From UBA1172 sp002457135 (lineage in GTDB: Bacteria; Pseudomonadota; Alphaproteobacteria; Puniceispirillales; UBA1172): DNA of 46,741 nucleotides. Under the pieces are notes generated by a model. It made no database searches and had not been told where the DNA came from. It worked only from the letters and a program-made list of their open reading frames with translations. Of this stretch, positions 34,821-44,009 are shown in pieces (the stretch's first letter is position 1; every line of letters starts with the position of its first letter). A program made the translations under genes and the position numbers. The stretch spans positions 1-46,741 of the forward strand of contig CBFIBR010000015.1 of the NCBI GenBank assembly GCA_965660935.1. Reading direction: 5' to 3'.

Positions 34821-35825
34821 ATGATGACCCAGACCCCACGCCTGATTGTCACGCCTGGTGAACCCGCCGGTATCGGGGGGGAAATCCTGCTGAAAGCGAT
34901 TGAGGCTGGTGCAACCGGCCTGATCACCCTTGATGACCCGGAACGGCTGGCCAGTATGGCCGCCGCCATGGGTATCAACCTCAAATCAGCGGTCATTGAG
35001 GCCCCGCAGGATGCCCTGAACCTTGCGCCGGATTGCCTCGCCATCATGCCGCTGTCCTGGCCCGAGGCCCCGCAACCGGGCCAGCCATCCGATGCCAATG
35101 CCGGCACCGTTATTGATGCGATCACCCGGGCCGCCTGCCTCGCCCGTGATGGTGATGCTGCGGCCCTCGTGACCAACCCTATCCAGAAAGCAACGCTCTA
35201 CGCCGCCGGTTTTGACTGCCCCGGCCATACCGAATACCTCGGCCAGCTGGATGGTGACAATGCCCATCCGGTGATGCTGCTCTATTCCGAAATGCTGAGC
35301 ATTGTCCCGCTCACCATCCATGTGCCGCTGGCCCAGGTGCCGGGGCTGATCACCGGGGAGCGGATTGAAACAACCGCCAGCATCGTTGATGATGCCCTGC
35401 GCCGTGATTTCAGCCTGGATTACCCCCGCATTGCTGTCACCGGGCTGAACCCCCATGCCGGGGAGGATGGAACGCTCGGCCGGGAGGAAGAGGAGATTAT
35501 CCGCCCTGCCCTGCAACGCCTGCAACAGATGGGGATGCATATCACCGGGCCGTATTCCGCCGATACATTGTTCCATGAGGATCGCCGCGGTGACTATGAT
35601 GCTGTCATCGCCATGTATCATGATCAGGCCCTGATCCCCGTCAAGACGCTGGATTTCCATGGCGGGGTCAACACCACCCTGGGGCTGAGTTTCATTCGCA
35701 CCAGCCCTGACCATGGTACGGCGCTGGATCAGGCCGGTGCGTTTACCGCCAACCCGGCATCGCTGATAGCATCCATCGAACTGGCGGCAAGGATGGCCGC
35801 CAACAGGCAACGCAGCCGTGACTGA
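34821..35825 (+). CDS. pdxA: 4-hydroxythreonine-4-phosphate dehydrogenase
   Basis: PdxA oxidises 4-phosphohydroxy-threonine in the DXP-dependent pyridoxal phosphate pathway. Conserved features are LIVTPGEPAGIGGEI (near 8-22), VTNPIQKATLYAAGFDCPGHTEYL with a metal His, and AMYHDQALIPVKTLDF with the second. The last metal His occurs in FIRTSPDHGTALDQAG. The product is 334 residues; ATG codons at 34821 and 34824 are both possible. The 3' end overlaps the rsmA start by 8 nt, a pairing seen in many proteobacteria. Confidence 0.96.
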   Translation: MMTQTPRLIVTPGEPAGIGGEILLKAIEAGATGLITLDDPERLASMAAAMGINLKSAVIEAPQDALNLAPDCLAIMPLSWPEAPQPGQPSDANAGTVIDAITRAACLARDGDAAALVTNPIQKATLYAAGFDCPGHTEYLGQLDGDNAHPVMLLYSEMLSIVPLTIHVPLAQVPGLITGERIETTASIVDDALRRDFSLDYPRIAVTGLNPHAGEDGTLGREEEEIIRPALQRLQQMGMHITGPYSADTLFHEDRRGDYDAVIAMYHDQALIPVKTLDFHGGVNTTLGLSFIRTSPDHGTALDQAGAFTANPASLIASIELAARMAANRQRSRD

Positions 35826-36696
35826 CGCTGTCATCGATGCCATCGCGTCCCTGCCGCCCTTGCGTGAAACCATCCGTTCCAACGGGCTGGATGCGCGGAA
35901 AAACCTTGGCCAGAACTTCCTGCTTGACCTCAACCTGACGGGGCGGATTGCCCGCAGTGCGGCCCCGTTCAGCTCCACTGTGGTTGAAATTGGCCCCGGC
36001 CCCGGCGGGCTGACCCGTGCGCTGCTGATGGAAGGCGCCGAGGATGTCATCGCCATTGAAAAGGATCGCCGCGCCATTGACGCGCTGGCCCCGCTGGTTG
36101 ATGCGGCGGCGGGACGGCTCAGGATCATTGAGGGCGACGCGCTGGAGGTTGATATCGCCAGTCTGGTCGGGCCAAAGGGCCAGATCGTTGCCAACCTGCC
36201 CTATAATATCGCCACCGTGCTGTTGCTCAACTGGCTGGACCAGCTCGATCATCTGAGCGCCATGACGCTGATGTTCCAGAAAGAAGTCGGGCAACGCATT
36301 ACCGCCAGCCCGGGCAGTGGTGAATTTGGCCGGCTTGCCGTCATGTGCCAGTGGCTTTGCCGGGCTGTCATGCTATTCGATATCCCGCCCCAGGCCTTTG
36401 TGCCGCCGCCAAAGGTCACGTCAAGCGTGGTCCAGCTGATCCCCCGGCCAAACCCGCTGGCGCAAGCCGACAAGACCCTGCTGGAAGACGTAACAAGGGT
36501 GCTGTTCGGCCAGCGTCGCAAGATGTTGAGGGCTTCGCTCAAGACCCTGGCCAGCCAGATGAAGGTCAAGGGCAAGGCCATTGACCCGGCCCATCTGCTG
36601 GAGGCGACAGGCATTGATGGTCAGAGCCGTCCGGAACGGCTGGGGATAGAGGATTTCTGCCGCCTTGCCGAGGCAGTCAAAGCCGCGAGAACCTAG
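35818..36696 (+). CDS. rsmA: 16S rRNA dimethyladenosine transferase (KsgA)
   Basis: RsmA dimethylates two adjacent adenosines near the 3' end of 16S rRNA. The SAM-binding region shows KNLGQNFLLDLNLTGRIA and VVEIGPGPGGLTRALL (motif I), VIAIEKDRRAID (acidic motif), and the catalytic IVANLPYNIAT. FVPPPKVTSSVV and FGQRRKMLRASLKTL are standard C-terminal segments. The start is a GTG at 35818, overlapping pdxA by 8 nt. It is convergent with gmk after a 28-nt gap. Confidence 0.96.
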   Translation: MTDAVIDAIASLPPLRETIRSNGLDARKNLGQNFLLDLNLTGRIARSAAPFSSTVVEIGPGPGGLTRALLMEGAEDVIAIEKDRRAIDALAPLVDAAAGRLRIIEGDALEVDIASLVGPKGQIVANLPYNIATVLLLNWLDQLDHLSAMTLMFQKEVGQRITASPGSGEFGRLAVMCQWLCRAVMLFDIPPQAFVPPPKVTSSVVQLIPRPNPLAQADKTLLEDVTRVLFGQRRKMLRASLKTLASQMKVKGKAIDPAHLLEATGIDGQSRPERLGIEDFCRLAEAVKAART

Positions 36697-36724
36697 AGCT
36701 TCGAGAGCTTAAAGCCGGGAGGGA

Positions 36725-37387
36725 TTAACGCCCTTCGCGCAGGGATTTGACAAACCCGGTCAGGCCGGTCTGGCGATCCCGCCTCAACCGTTCAGCCATC
36801 AGGATTGAGGCAACCCGCTCAACCGAGGCATCAAGGTCTTCATTGATGATGATGTAGTCGTATTCGGCGTAATGCGACATCTCGGATGAGGCCTCGGCCA
36901 TGCGGCGGGCCACGACCTCTGCCGTGTCCTGACCACGCTTCATCAGGCGGCGTTCCAGTTCAGCTACCGATGGCGGCAGGATAAACACCGAAACCAGGTC
37001 TTCACGCGCGCTTGCCTTGAGCTGCTGGGTGCCTTGCCAGTCGATATCAAACAGAACGTCCCTGCCGCTGGCCAGATTACCCTCAACCTGGGCGCGGGGG
37101 GTGCCGTAGTAATGATCAAACACCTTGGCGTATTCAAGAAATTCGTCATTGTTGATCATCAGGCGAAAGTCTTCGTTATTGACGAACTGATAATCAACGC
37201 CCTCAACCTCACCCGGGCGGCGTTTGCGTGATGTGGCCGAAACCGACAGATGCAGATTATCCTCAGACGCAAGCAGCCGCCTTGAAATGGATGATTTGCC
37301 TGCCCCGGACGGGGAGGACAGCACCAGCATCAGCCCGCGACGGCTGATCCCGTGGGCAATGGAATTGAGGTTGTTTTCGGCCTGCAT
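36725..37387 (-). CDS. gmk: Guanylate kinase
   Basis: Gmk phosphorylates GMP to GDP. The P-loop is seen in LSSPSGAGKSSISRRLL, followed by SVSATSRKRRPGEVEGVDYQFV (GMP binding), EFLEYAKVFDHYYGTP and VLFDIDWQGTQQLK. I prefer the ATG at 37387 (MQAENNLNSIAHG, 220 residues), because GGGAG sits 8 nt upstream; the ATG at 37405 lacks a site. In many alphaproteobacteria yicC lies between mltG and gmk; here the 94-nt or so gap upstream has no such gene. Confidence 0.96.
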   Translation of the reverse strand: MQAENNLNSIAHGISRRGLMLVLSSPSGAGKSSISRRLLASEDNLHLSVSATSRKRRPGEVEGVDYQFVNNEDFRLMINNDEFLEYAKVFDHYYGTPRAQVEGNLASGRDVLFDIDWQGTQQLKASAREDLVSVFILPPSVAELERRLMKRGQDTAEVVARRMAEASSEMSHYAEYDYIIINEDLDASVERVASILMAERLRRDRQTGLTGFVKSLREGR

Positions 37388-37498
37388 TGTCGTCACTCCC
37401 GTCATTGGGGGCAGTTTATCGTCAGCATCGCGGCATCACAACAAGCAATCCCTTTCAGGCTGTAATCCCCCTTGCTGATGCGGCCCGATGCGCTGCCG

Positions 37499-38569
37499 TT
37501 ACTGGCTGCCTGCATCACCGCCAGCCTGATCACGGATCGCCCGCCATGCCTTAACATTGCGGTTGTGTTCGGTGAGGGTTCGGGCAAAGGCATGCCCGCC
37601 CTTGCCATCAGCCACGAAATAGAAATACAGACTGTCCTCAGGATTGAGCGCAGCCTTGAGGCTGTCATAACCGGGATTGCAGATCGGGGTCGGGGGCAGG
37701 CCCTTGTTGCGATAGGTATTCCAGGGGGAGTTATGGTCCAGATGCCGCCGCTTGAGGATTTTGACAGGCTGACCATCCTGAACAAGCCCATAGAGGACCG
37801 TTGGATCGGATTGCAGTTTCATCCCCTTCCTCAGCCGGTTGACAAAGACCGATGCCACCAGGCCGCGTTCCTCCGCAAGGGCAGTTTCCTTTTCGATGAT
37901 GGAGGCCATCACCACAGCCTCATCCAATGTTTTGTAAGGCAGATCGGCCTGGCGTTCAGACCACAGGCTGGCGAGGGCGACATCACGCGAGCCGGTGACG
38001 CGATTGATGAAACGGTTGCGGTCCGTCCCCCGGGTAAAGAAATAGGTTTCCGGCATCAGATCGCCTTCGGATGGCAACGGCGTTACAACCCCGCTGAACC
38101 GGCGATCACTGTTGAGCGCGAGGATGAACTCAGCCGCCGTCTGGCCCGGAGGGATGGTGAAAGCATGCTGGATGGAATCGCCCTTGTGAATGATGGATAG
38201 CGCCTGATCGAGGCTGGTGCCTTCGGGCAGGGCAAATTCACCGGCCTTGGGCCTGTAATCCTCACCCCGCCGCCATTCCTCCAGCCGGTAGACCCAGACG
38301 CTGTGGCGGATACCGGCTGAGTTGACCCGGGCGCTGATGACAACGCGGCCTGCGCCTTCGGGAATGATGATGCGCTGGTCTTCACCCAGCACACCCGGGC
38401 GATGCAGCTCAGAATAATACCACAGCGGGCCAGCCGCGATCATGATGATGACCACCAGCCCCAGCAGGCTGATCAGGCCATTCTTCACGCCCGATATGAT
38501 GCGGGAAATTATCCCGGGCCGGGGTTCTTCCGAAAGATCGCTCTCATCCTGGGGGGGCTGGTCGGTCAT
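37499..38569 (-). CDS. mltG: Endolytic murein transglycosylase MltG
   Basis: MltG is an inner-membrane lytic transglycosylase that cuts nascent glycan strands. A cytoplasmic start (about 30 residues) is followed by one membrane helix (LISLLGLVVIIMIAAGPLWYY). The YceG domain then includes IIIPEGAGRVVISARV, the AGEFALPEGTSLDQAL LysM-like part, EGDLMPETYFF, VVMASIIEKET with the catalytic Glu, and LQSDPTVLYG. The end NPGYDSLKAALNPEDSLYFYFVADGKGGHAFA is typical. It follows fabF by 20 nt and is probably transcribed with the fatty-acid genes. Confidence 0.95.
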   Translation of the reverse strand: MTDQPPQDESDLSEEPRPGIISRIISGVKNGLISLLGLVVIIMIAAGPLWYYSELHRPGVLGEDQRIIIPEGAGRVVISARVNSAGIRHSVWVYRLEEWRRGEDYRPKAGEFALPEGTSLDQALSIIHKGDSIQHAFTIPPGQTAAEFILALNSDRRFSGVVTPLPSEGDLMPETYFFTRGTDRNRFINRVTGSRDVALASLWSERQADLPYKTLDEAVVMASIIEKETALAEERGLVASVFVNRLRKGMKLQSDPTVLYGLVQDGQPVKILKRRHLDHNSPWNTYRNKGLPPTPICNPGYDSLKAALNPEDSLYFYFVADGKGGHAFARTLTEHNRNVKAWRAIRDQAGGDAGSQ

Positions 38570-38589
38570 GATACCGAAACCGGCATGAT

Positions 38590-39855
38590 CTAGTCGATCT
38601 GGCCGAAGACAAGGCTGGCATTGGTCCCGCCAAAGCCAAACGAATTGGACATGGCGTTACGAACAGGCCTTTCCTTTGGCTCATGCGGAACGAGATCAAG
38701 CCCTGCCACTTCTTCGGCAGGACTGGTCAGGTTGCGTGTCGGCGGCACCACGCCGTTGATGATCGACTGCACCGAATAGATTGCCTCAATCGCGCCCGCC
38801 GCACCCAGCAGGTGGCCGGTCGCGCTCTTGGTGGAAGACATTGAAATGCCCTCAACCGATGAGCCGAAGAGGCGGCGCACGGCCCCGGCCTCAATCAGGT
38901 CACCCAGCGGGGTTGACGTGCCATGCGCGTTGATATGATCAATCTCATCAGCAGCGAGGCCTGAATCGCGCATCGCGGCCTCCATCGCCCTGAAGCCGCC
39001 ATTGCCATCCTCGGCAGGCGCGGTGATGTGATGGGCATCGCCGGAAAGACCATAGCCCTTGACCTCAGCATAAATCCGGGCACCGCGGGCGCGGGCGTGT
39101 TCCAGTTCTTCCAGCACGACAACGCCGGACCCCTCACCCATGACAAAACCGTCACGGCCTGTATCCCAGGGGCGTGACGCACTGCCCGGATCATCGTTGT
39201 AGCTGGTGGAAAGCGCCCTTGCGGCGGCGAAACCGGCAATCCCGAGGCGGCAGATCGCGGCCTCGGCCCCGCCAGCGACCATCACATCAGCATCACCATA
39301 CTTGATCAGCCTGGTGGCATCACCGATGGCGTGGGTGCCGGTGGCACAGGCCGTCACCACAGAATGGTTCGGCCCCTTGAACCCGTATTTGATGGAAACA
39401 TGACCTGAAATCAAATTGATAAGGGATGACGGGATGAAAAACGGGCTGACCCGGCGAGGGCCGCGTTCTTCCAGCAACCGGCTGGTTTCATCAATGGTCT
39501 GAAGCCCGCCGATACCGGAGCCGACAATCACACCGGTGCGGTGCTGCTGTTCCTCGGTTTCGGCGACATAGCCCGAATCCTGAACAGCCATCTGGCTGGC
39601 AATAAGTCCAAAGAGAATGAAAGGGTCGATTTTGCGCTGATCCTTGGGTTCAACCCATTGATCAGGATCAAGCGAACCCTTGGTGCCATCACCAAACGGA
39701 ACACAGGCGGCGATCTGGCAGGGCAGATCATCCACCTTGAAACGGGTGATGGGGGCAAATCCGTGATTTCCGGCAAGCAGGGTCGACCAGTTGTGGTCAA
39801 GCCCAACCCCAAGAGGGCTTACAATGCCCATACCGGTGATGACGACGCGTCTCAT
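38590..39855 (-). CDS. fabF: 3-oxoacyl-ACP synthase II
   Basis: FabF elongates fatty acids by condensing acyl groups with malonyl-ACP. From the ATG at 39855 the product is 421 residues, beginning MRRVVITGMGIVSPLG. The Cys-His-His triad is seen in VVTACATGTHAIG, INAHGTSTPLGD and SATGHLLGAAG, and the end SNSFGFGGTNASLVF is standard. An upstream in-frame ATG (39888) adds 11 unconserved residues. It lies 37 nt after acpP in the fabD-fabG-acpP-fabF order. Confidence 0.97.
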   Translation of the reverse strand: MRRVVITGMGIVSPLGVGLDHNWSTLLAGNHGFAPITRFKVDDLPCQIAACVPFGDGTKGSLDPDQWVEPKDQRKIDPFILFGLIASQMAVQDSGYVAETEEQQHRTGVIVGSGIGGLQTIDETSRLLEERGPRRVSPFFIPSSLINLISGHVSIKYGFKGPNHSVVTACATGTHAIGDATRLIKYGDADVMVAGGAEAAICRLGIAGFAAARALSTSYNDDPGSASRPWDTGRDGFVMGEGSGVVVLEELEHARARGARIYAEVKGYGLSGDAHHITAPAEDGNGGFRAMEAAMRDSGLAADEIDHINAHGTSTPLGDLIEAGAVRRLFGSSVEGISMSSTKSATGHLLGAAGAIEAIYSVQSIINGVVPPTRNLTSPAEEVAGLDLVPHEPKERPVRNAMSNSFGFGGTNASLVFGQID

Positions 39856-39892
39856 AGGCAGAAAAGAGGGGCAGTTAGCCCCGATCATCTAA

Positions 39893-40129
39893 TCAGCTGG
39901 CGTTTTCAGAAAGAAAATCGACCACATCCTTGACGGTTTGAATTTTCTCGGCAGCATCGTCAGGAATTTCGCAACCGAATTCTTCTTCAAATGCCATGAC
40001 GAGTTCGACGGTATCAAGACTGTCGGCACCAAGATCATCGATGAAACTGGCACTTTCAACAACCTTGGCTTCATCTACACCAAGATGCTCAACAACAATC
40101 TTTTGTACGCGAACAACAATGTCACTCAT
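39893..40129 (-). CDS. acpP: Acyl carrier protein
   Basis: A 78-residue acidic four-helix protein carrying growing acyl chains on a phosphopantetheine attached to S37 in DDLGADSLDTVEL. The remaining sequence, VMAFEEEFGCEIPDDAAEKIQTVKDVVDFL, is standard. GGGGAG lies 8 nt before the ATG. A 163-nt gap separates it from fabG and is the likely site of an extra acpP promoter, as in other bacteria where acpP needs higher expression; candidate hexamers there are ambiguous. Confidence 0.97.
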   Translation of the reverse strand: MSDIVVRVQKIVVEHLGVDEAKVVESASFIDDLGADSLDTVELVMAFEEEFGCEIPDDAAEKIQTVKDVVDFLSENAS

Positions 40130-40292
40130 TACGGTCTCCCCTTGGGTGGGTTGGTCAGGTTAGTTGCCATGCAGTCTACACGGCGTTAATCGGGTGGTGA
40201 TACCAAAATTTTCACGCCATGGCTAGATAATCAATGCGCTGGTATTGCAAGTTTTTGAAGCAGGGTGATAAGGGGGCCAGGCCATGCCTTGA

Positions 40293-41033
40293 CTAGAGCA
40301 TGGCCATCCCGCCGTTGATATGCATTGTCGCCCCGGTGGTGTAACCCGATTGCGGGCTGGCGAGGTAGACCACGGCGGCGGCGATTTCTTCGGCCTCACC
40401 CAGCCGGTCAGCCGGAACATTGCCCAGCAATGCTGTTTTCTGGTCATCCGTGAGCGCATCGGTCATCGGCGTGCGGATAAACCCGGGCGCGATCATGTTG
40501 GCGGTGATCCCGCGTGATGCCACCTCAGCCGCGAGGGCCTTGGTAAACCCGGCCATGCCAGCCTTGGCGGCGGCATAATTGGCCTGCCCCGGGTTGCCGG
40601 TATAGCCGACGATTGACGATATCTGGATAATCCGCCCCCAGCGGTTTTTCATCATCGGACGCATCACCGACCGTGACAGGATCATGGCCGCCTTCAGGTT
40701 GACATCCATGACCGCATCCCAGTCTTCATCCTTCATCCGCATCATCAGCCCGTCACGGGTGATCCCGGCGTTGTTGACCAGAATATCAATGGGCGCACCC
40801 GCCAGTTCGGTGGCGGCGGCGGCAATGCCTGCAACCTCCTCGGCATCGGACAGATTGGCGGTCATGACGAACGCGCCATCCCCCAGACTGGCCGCCAGTT
40901 CATCCAGGGCTTCACGCCTTGTGCCGGTCAGCACAACCTGCGCGCCCTGACCGTGCAAAGCCCTGGCAATGCAGGAACCAATGCCGCCGCTTGCGCCCGT
41001 GACAAGGGCTGTTTTTCCGGTCAAATCAAACAT
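40293..41033 (-). CDS. fabG: 3-oxoacyl-ACP reductase
   Basis: FabG reduces 3-oxoacyl-ACP with NADPH in fatty-acid elongation. The SDR features are complete: VTGASGGIGSCIA (cofactor loop), LVNNAGITRDGLMMRM, and the triad S140, Y153 and K157 in ISSIVGYTGNPGQANYAAAKAGM. The C-terminal SGYTTGATMHINGGMAML is typical. The ATG at 41033 gives 246 residues; the open frame to 41066 adds unconserved residues. It contrasts with the atypical SDR at 23678-24463, which lacks the Tyr and Lys. Confidence 0.97.
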   Translation of the reverse strand: MFDLTGKTALVTGASGGIGSCIARALHGQGAQVVLTGTRREALDELAASLGDGAFVMTANLSDAEEVAGIAAAATELAGAPIDILVNNAGITRDGLMMRMKDEDWDAVMDVNLKAAMILSRSVMRPMMKNRWGRIIQISSIVGYTGNPGQANYAAAKAGMAGFTKALAAEVASRGITANMIAPGFIRTPMTDALTDDQKTALLGNVPADRLGEAEEIAAAVVYLASPQSGYTTGATMHINGGMAML

Positions 41034-41098
41034 GGGGTGTTTCCTCCAGAGGGCAGGCCTGACCAATCAGGCCCGGATGATTGATGCGATGAAATCAA

Positions 41099-42043
41099 CT
41101 ATGCAATGCTGTTGAGAAAGCCGTCAACGTCTTCCGGGTCTTCGATCGACATGGCCTCGGCATCAGGCAGGGTCCGCTTGACCAGCCCGGCCAGCACCTT
41201 GCCAGTGCCGATCTCAACAAAACGGGTAATGCCATCAGCGGCCATGTTTTCCAGCGTTTCACGCCACCGCACCATGCCTGTCACCTGGGTGATCAGGTTT
41301 TCACGCAGCTCCGCCGGGTCATCGACAGGGCGGGCCGTCACGTTGGACCAGACCGGCAGGCTGGGCGGATGCAGGGTCACGCCGGCCAGTGCCTCAGCCA
41401 TGGCATCGGCGGCGGGGGCCATCAGGCGGCAATGAAAAGGTGCGCTGACCGGCAACTTGACGGCACGGCGAATGCCGTTTTCCCTTGCCATTTCCAGCGC
41501 GGTGTCAATATCGGCAACCGATCCGCTGATCACCACCTGCCCCGGGGCATTGTCATTGGCGATATCGAGCGCGGTCCAGTCACGGCTGGCCAGCATCGCC
41601 TCAACCTGATCAAGGTTAACGCCAAGCAGCGCCGCCATCGCGCCCTCACCAACGGGGACAGCGTTCTGCATGGCATCACCGCGCAGCCTGAGCAGGCTGG
41701 CGGCTGTGGCGATATCGAGCGATTTGACCGCCGCCAGTGCCGCGTATTCACCCAGCGAATGGCCAGCCGCCGCATCGCCGATGGTATCAATGGTGCGGCC
41801 GAGACGGGTTTCAATTTCACGAACGCAAGCCAGCGCGGTTGTCATCAGCGCGGGCTGGGCGTTGCGGGTCATCCGCAGGCTGTCCTCGGGTCCATCCAGC
41901 ATGATCGCGCCCAGATCCTCATCAAGGCTGGTGTTGACGGTTTCAAGAACCTCACGTGCAGCGGCCGATGCATCAAAAACAGCACGACCCATGCCGACTG
42001 CCTGTGAACCCTGACCGGGGAAAAGAAACGCCGTTTTTGTCAT
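41099..42043 (-). CDS. fabD: Malonyl-CoA-ACP transacylase
   Basis: FabD moves malonyl groups from CoA to ACP. The protein starts MTKTAFLFPGQGSQAVGMG, has the nucleophile S96 in AAGHSLGEYAA and the catalytic His in KLPVSAPFHCRLM. GQVVISG and the conserved NVTARPV region are also present. I take the ATG at 42043 because AAGGA lies 8 nt upstream; an ATG at 42052 lies right against that site. It is the first gene of the fabD-fabG-acpP-fabF-mltG-gmk run and divergent from the photolyase gene. Confidence 0.96.
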   Translation of the reverse strand: MTKTAFLFPGQGSQAVGMGRAVFDASAAAREVLETVNTSLDEDLGAIMLDGPEDSLRMTRNAQPALMTTALACVREIETRLGRTIDTIGDAAAGHSLGEYAALAAVKSLDIATAASLLRLRGDAMQNAVPVGEGAMAALLGVNLDQVEAMLASRDWTALDIANDNAPGQVVISGSVADIDTALEMARENGIRRAVKLPVSAPFHCRLMAPAADAMAEALAGVTLHPPSLPVWSNVTARPVDDPAELRENLITQVTGMVRWRETLENMAADGITRFVEIGTGKVLAGLVKRTLPDAEAMSIEDPEDVDGFLNSIA

Positions 42044-42222
42044 TTCATCCATCCTTTACGATGCGGCTGAAAAGGTTTGGACGTTCCTAGCAGAGATGCC
42101 ATGCCCCCGCAAGAAAACTGATCACCCCAAAATCATGGAAAGGGGCCATCCCGGGGCTTGAAGACAGCGGGCGGGGCCATACCTCGGCTGGTGAAGCCAT
42201 TATCTGTCGAAAAGGAAGAACC

Positions 42223-43767
42223 ATGCCTGTATTAAGGCTCATTCTGGGGGATCAGCTGACGCGCGATGTCTCCAGCCTCGGGGATATCGCCCCCGGTGAC
42301 ACGGTGCTGATGGCCGAGGTCAGGGATGAGGCCGGGTACGCCAATCACCATAAAAAGAAGCTGGTTTTCGTCTTTTCAGCGATGCGGCATTTTGCGGAAA
42401 GCCTGAGGGCCGAGGGCATCAGCGTGGATTACATCAGGATCACGGATGATGGCAATAGCGGCAGCCTGGAAGGTGAGGTAAAACGTGCCATCAGCCGCAA
42501 CAACGCTGATCGCGTCGTGGTGACCGAGGCCGGGGAATGGCGGCTGACCAACATCATGGATGGATGGCAGGAACGGCTTGGCCTGCCCGTTGATATCAGG
42601 GCTGACACCCGCTTCCTGACAAGCCATGAAGATTTCGCCGCCTGGGCAGAGGGCCGCAAATCCCTGCGCATGGAGTTTTTCTATCGTGAGGCACGGCGGC
42701 GATACGGTATCCTGATGGAGGGCAAGGACCCTGCCGGCGGGCAGTGGAATTATGATCAGGAAAACCGGCAACCGCCGAAACAGGGCCTGACCCCGCCTGA
42801 CCCCCACCGATGCGAACCCGATGCGATCACAAGGGAGGTCATCAACGATGTCTCGACCCTGTTCGGGGATCATTTCGGGTCCATTGATGATTTCCATTTC
42901 GCCGTGACGCGGGATGACGCGCTTGCCGTGCTTGACCGGTTTATCCATGAACGGCTGCCCAATTTCGGCACCTGGCAGGATGCCATGGTTCAGGACCAGC
43001 CGTGGATGTACCACGCCCATATCGGGCTTTACCTCAATGCCGGGCTGTTGCAGCCGATGGAAGCGATCAGCAAGGCCGAGGCCGCATGGCGGGATGGCAC
43101 CGCCCCGCTCAACGCCGTTGAGGGCTTCATTCGCCAGATCATGGGCTGGCGTGAATTTGTGCGCGGGATCTACTGGATGAAGATGCCGGAATACGCCGCG
43201 CTCAATCACCTGGAGGCCACGCGCCCCCTGCCCGATTTCTACTGGACCGGCAACACCGCCATGAACTGCATCAGCCAATGCGTGCGTGAGACCAGCGACA
43301 ATGCCTATGCCCACCATATCCAGCGGCTGATGGTGCTGGGGAATTTCGCGCTGCTGGCGGGGATCAACCCGGCTGAGGTCAATGCCTGGTTCCTGGGGGT
43401 CTATGCCGATGCCTATGAATGGGTTGAGCTGCCCAATGTCAGCGGCATGACGCTGTTTGCCGATGGCGGCTATCTGGCCAGCAAGCCCTATGCCGCAAGC
43501 GGTGCCTATATCAACCGGATGTCGAATTACTGCCGGTCATGCCGCTATAAGGTGAGCCTCAAGAACGGGCCTGATGCCTGCCCCTTCAACTACCTGTACT
43601 GGGATTTCCTCGATCGCAACAGTGAAACGCTGTCGGGCAACCCAAGGCTCGGCATGCCCTACCGCAATCTGGCCAGAATGACCCCGGAAAAGCGGCAGGC
43701 CAACCAGTCCGACAGCCAGAAACTGCTCAACGACCCCGATGGCGCAACGACCCTGGCCGCTGAGTGA
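42223..43767 (+). CDS. phrB: Iron-sulfur (6-4) photolyase/cryptochrome, PhrB type
   Basis: This is a 514-residue member of the iron-sulfur bacterial cryptochrome/photolyase group. Agrobacterium PhrB, the model member, repairs (6-4) photoproducts using FAD, a lumazine antenna and a 4Fe-4S cluster. The four cluster cysteines fall at C349, C437, C440 and C453 (NCISQC, NYCRSC, DACPFN), within one residue of the PhrB numbering I recall. The N-terminal antenna domain begins LRLILGDQLTRD. The HHIQRLMVLGNFALL segment (H364-H365) carries the His expected near the lesion. The gene is followed by a strong terminator and then by the integrated element. Confidence 0.93.
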   Translation: MPVLRLILGDQLTRDVSSLGDIAPGDTVLMAEVRDEAGYANHHKKKLVFVFSAMRHFAESLRAEGISVDYIRITDDGNSGSLEGEVKRAISRNNADRVVVTEAGEWRLTNIMDGWQERLGLPVDIRADTRFLTSHEDFAAWAEGRKSLRMEFFYREARRRYGILMEGKDPAGGQWNYDQENRQPPKQGLTPPDPHRCEPDAITREVINDVSTLFGDHFGSIDDFHFAVTRDDALAVLDRFIHERLPNFGTWQDAMVQDQPWMYHAHIGLYLNAGLLQPMEAISKAEAAWRDGTAPLNAVEGFIRQIMGWREFVRGIYWMKMPEYAALNHLEATRPLPDFYWTGNTAMNCISQCVRETSDNAYAHHIQRLMVLGNFALLAGINPAEVNAWFLGVYADAYEWVELPNVSGMTLFADGGYLASKPYAASGAYINRMSNYCRSCRYKVSLKNGPDACPFNYLYWDFLDRNSETLSGNPRLGMPYRNLARMTPEKRQANQSDSQKLLNDPDGATTLAAE

Positions 43768-43782
43768 GGCCCCAAAACAACA

Positions 43783-43807
43783 AAAACCGCATCAATGATG
43801 CGGTTTT
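43783..43807 (+). terminator. Rho-independent terminator after phrB
   Basis: AAAACCGCATC-AAT-GATGCGGTTTT is a perfect 11-bp inverted repeat with a 3-nt loop, ending in a T-tract and flanked by an A-tract. It can work in both directions. It marks the end of the GC-rich chromosomal block. Confidence 0.93.
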
Positions 43808-43846
43808 ATTCAGGGCCATTTTGATAGTGGCCAGTATCAGTAAATG

Positions 43847-43868
43847 GCATCCCGTAGGGGATTCGAAC
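43847..43868 (-). repeat. Displaced tRNA 3' end (likely attachment site)
   Basis: On the minus strand this reads GTTCGAATCCCCTACGGGATGC and continues to CA at 43846-43845, so a T-loop, T-stem 3' side, acceptor 3' strand, discriminator and CCA are present. The T-stem 5' side (CCTAG) does not pair, and no D-arm or anticodon arm follows, so it is only the 3' end of a tRNA. Such fragments are left when an element integrates in a tRNA gene. Its orientation predicts the intact tRNA at the far, right-hand end of the element. Confidence 0.7.
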
Positions 43869-43980
43869 TAGGTTTCTTAACTAGCTGATAAATAAGATAT
43901 TAAGCTTTTATTTAGTAATAATAACAGTATTTTAACCTGAATTCTTACCACTACCAGTAACCAACTGAAACAGTCTGTAA

Positions 43981-44009
43981 TTGACCCGCTACTCGGAAAA
44001 GGGTACCTT
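43981..44009 (+). promoter_or_regulatory. Possible integrase promoter
   Basis: TTGACC (43981-43986) and TACCTT (44004-44009) are separated by 17 bp. The -35 is good and the -10 poor (T, A and final T match). The -10 overlaps the first GGTACC repeat, which would allow control by a protein bound to the array. Confidence 0.4.

Noticed and set aside
34986..36194. 402-residue minus-strand frame opposite pdxA/rsmA
   Set aside because: Both sense genes carry complete catalytic motifs; this frame is a codon-usage shadow.
42376..43317. 313-residue minus-strand frame opposite phrB
   Set aside because: PhrB shows the flavin and cluster features; the antisense frame has none of any known family.
43847..43868. 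A complete tRNA gene at the element border
   Set aside because: Only the T-loop/acceptor 3' half and CCA are present. The T-stem 5' side does not pair, and no anticodon or D-arm follows.
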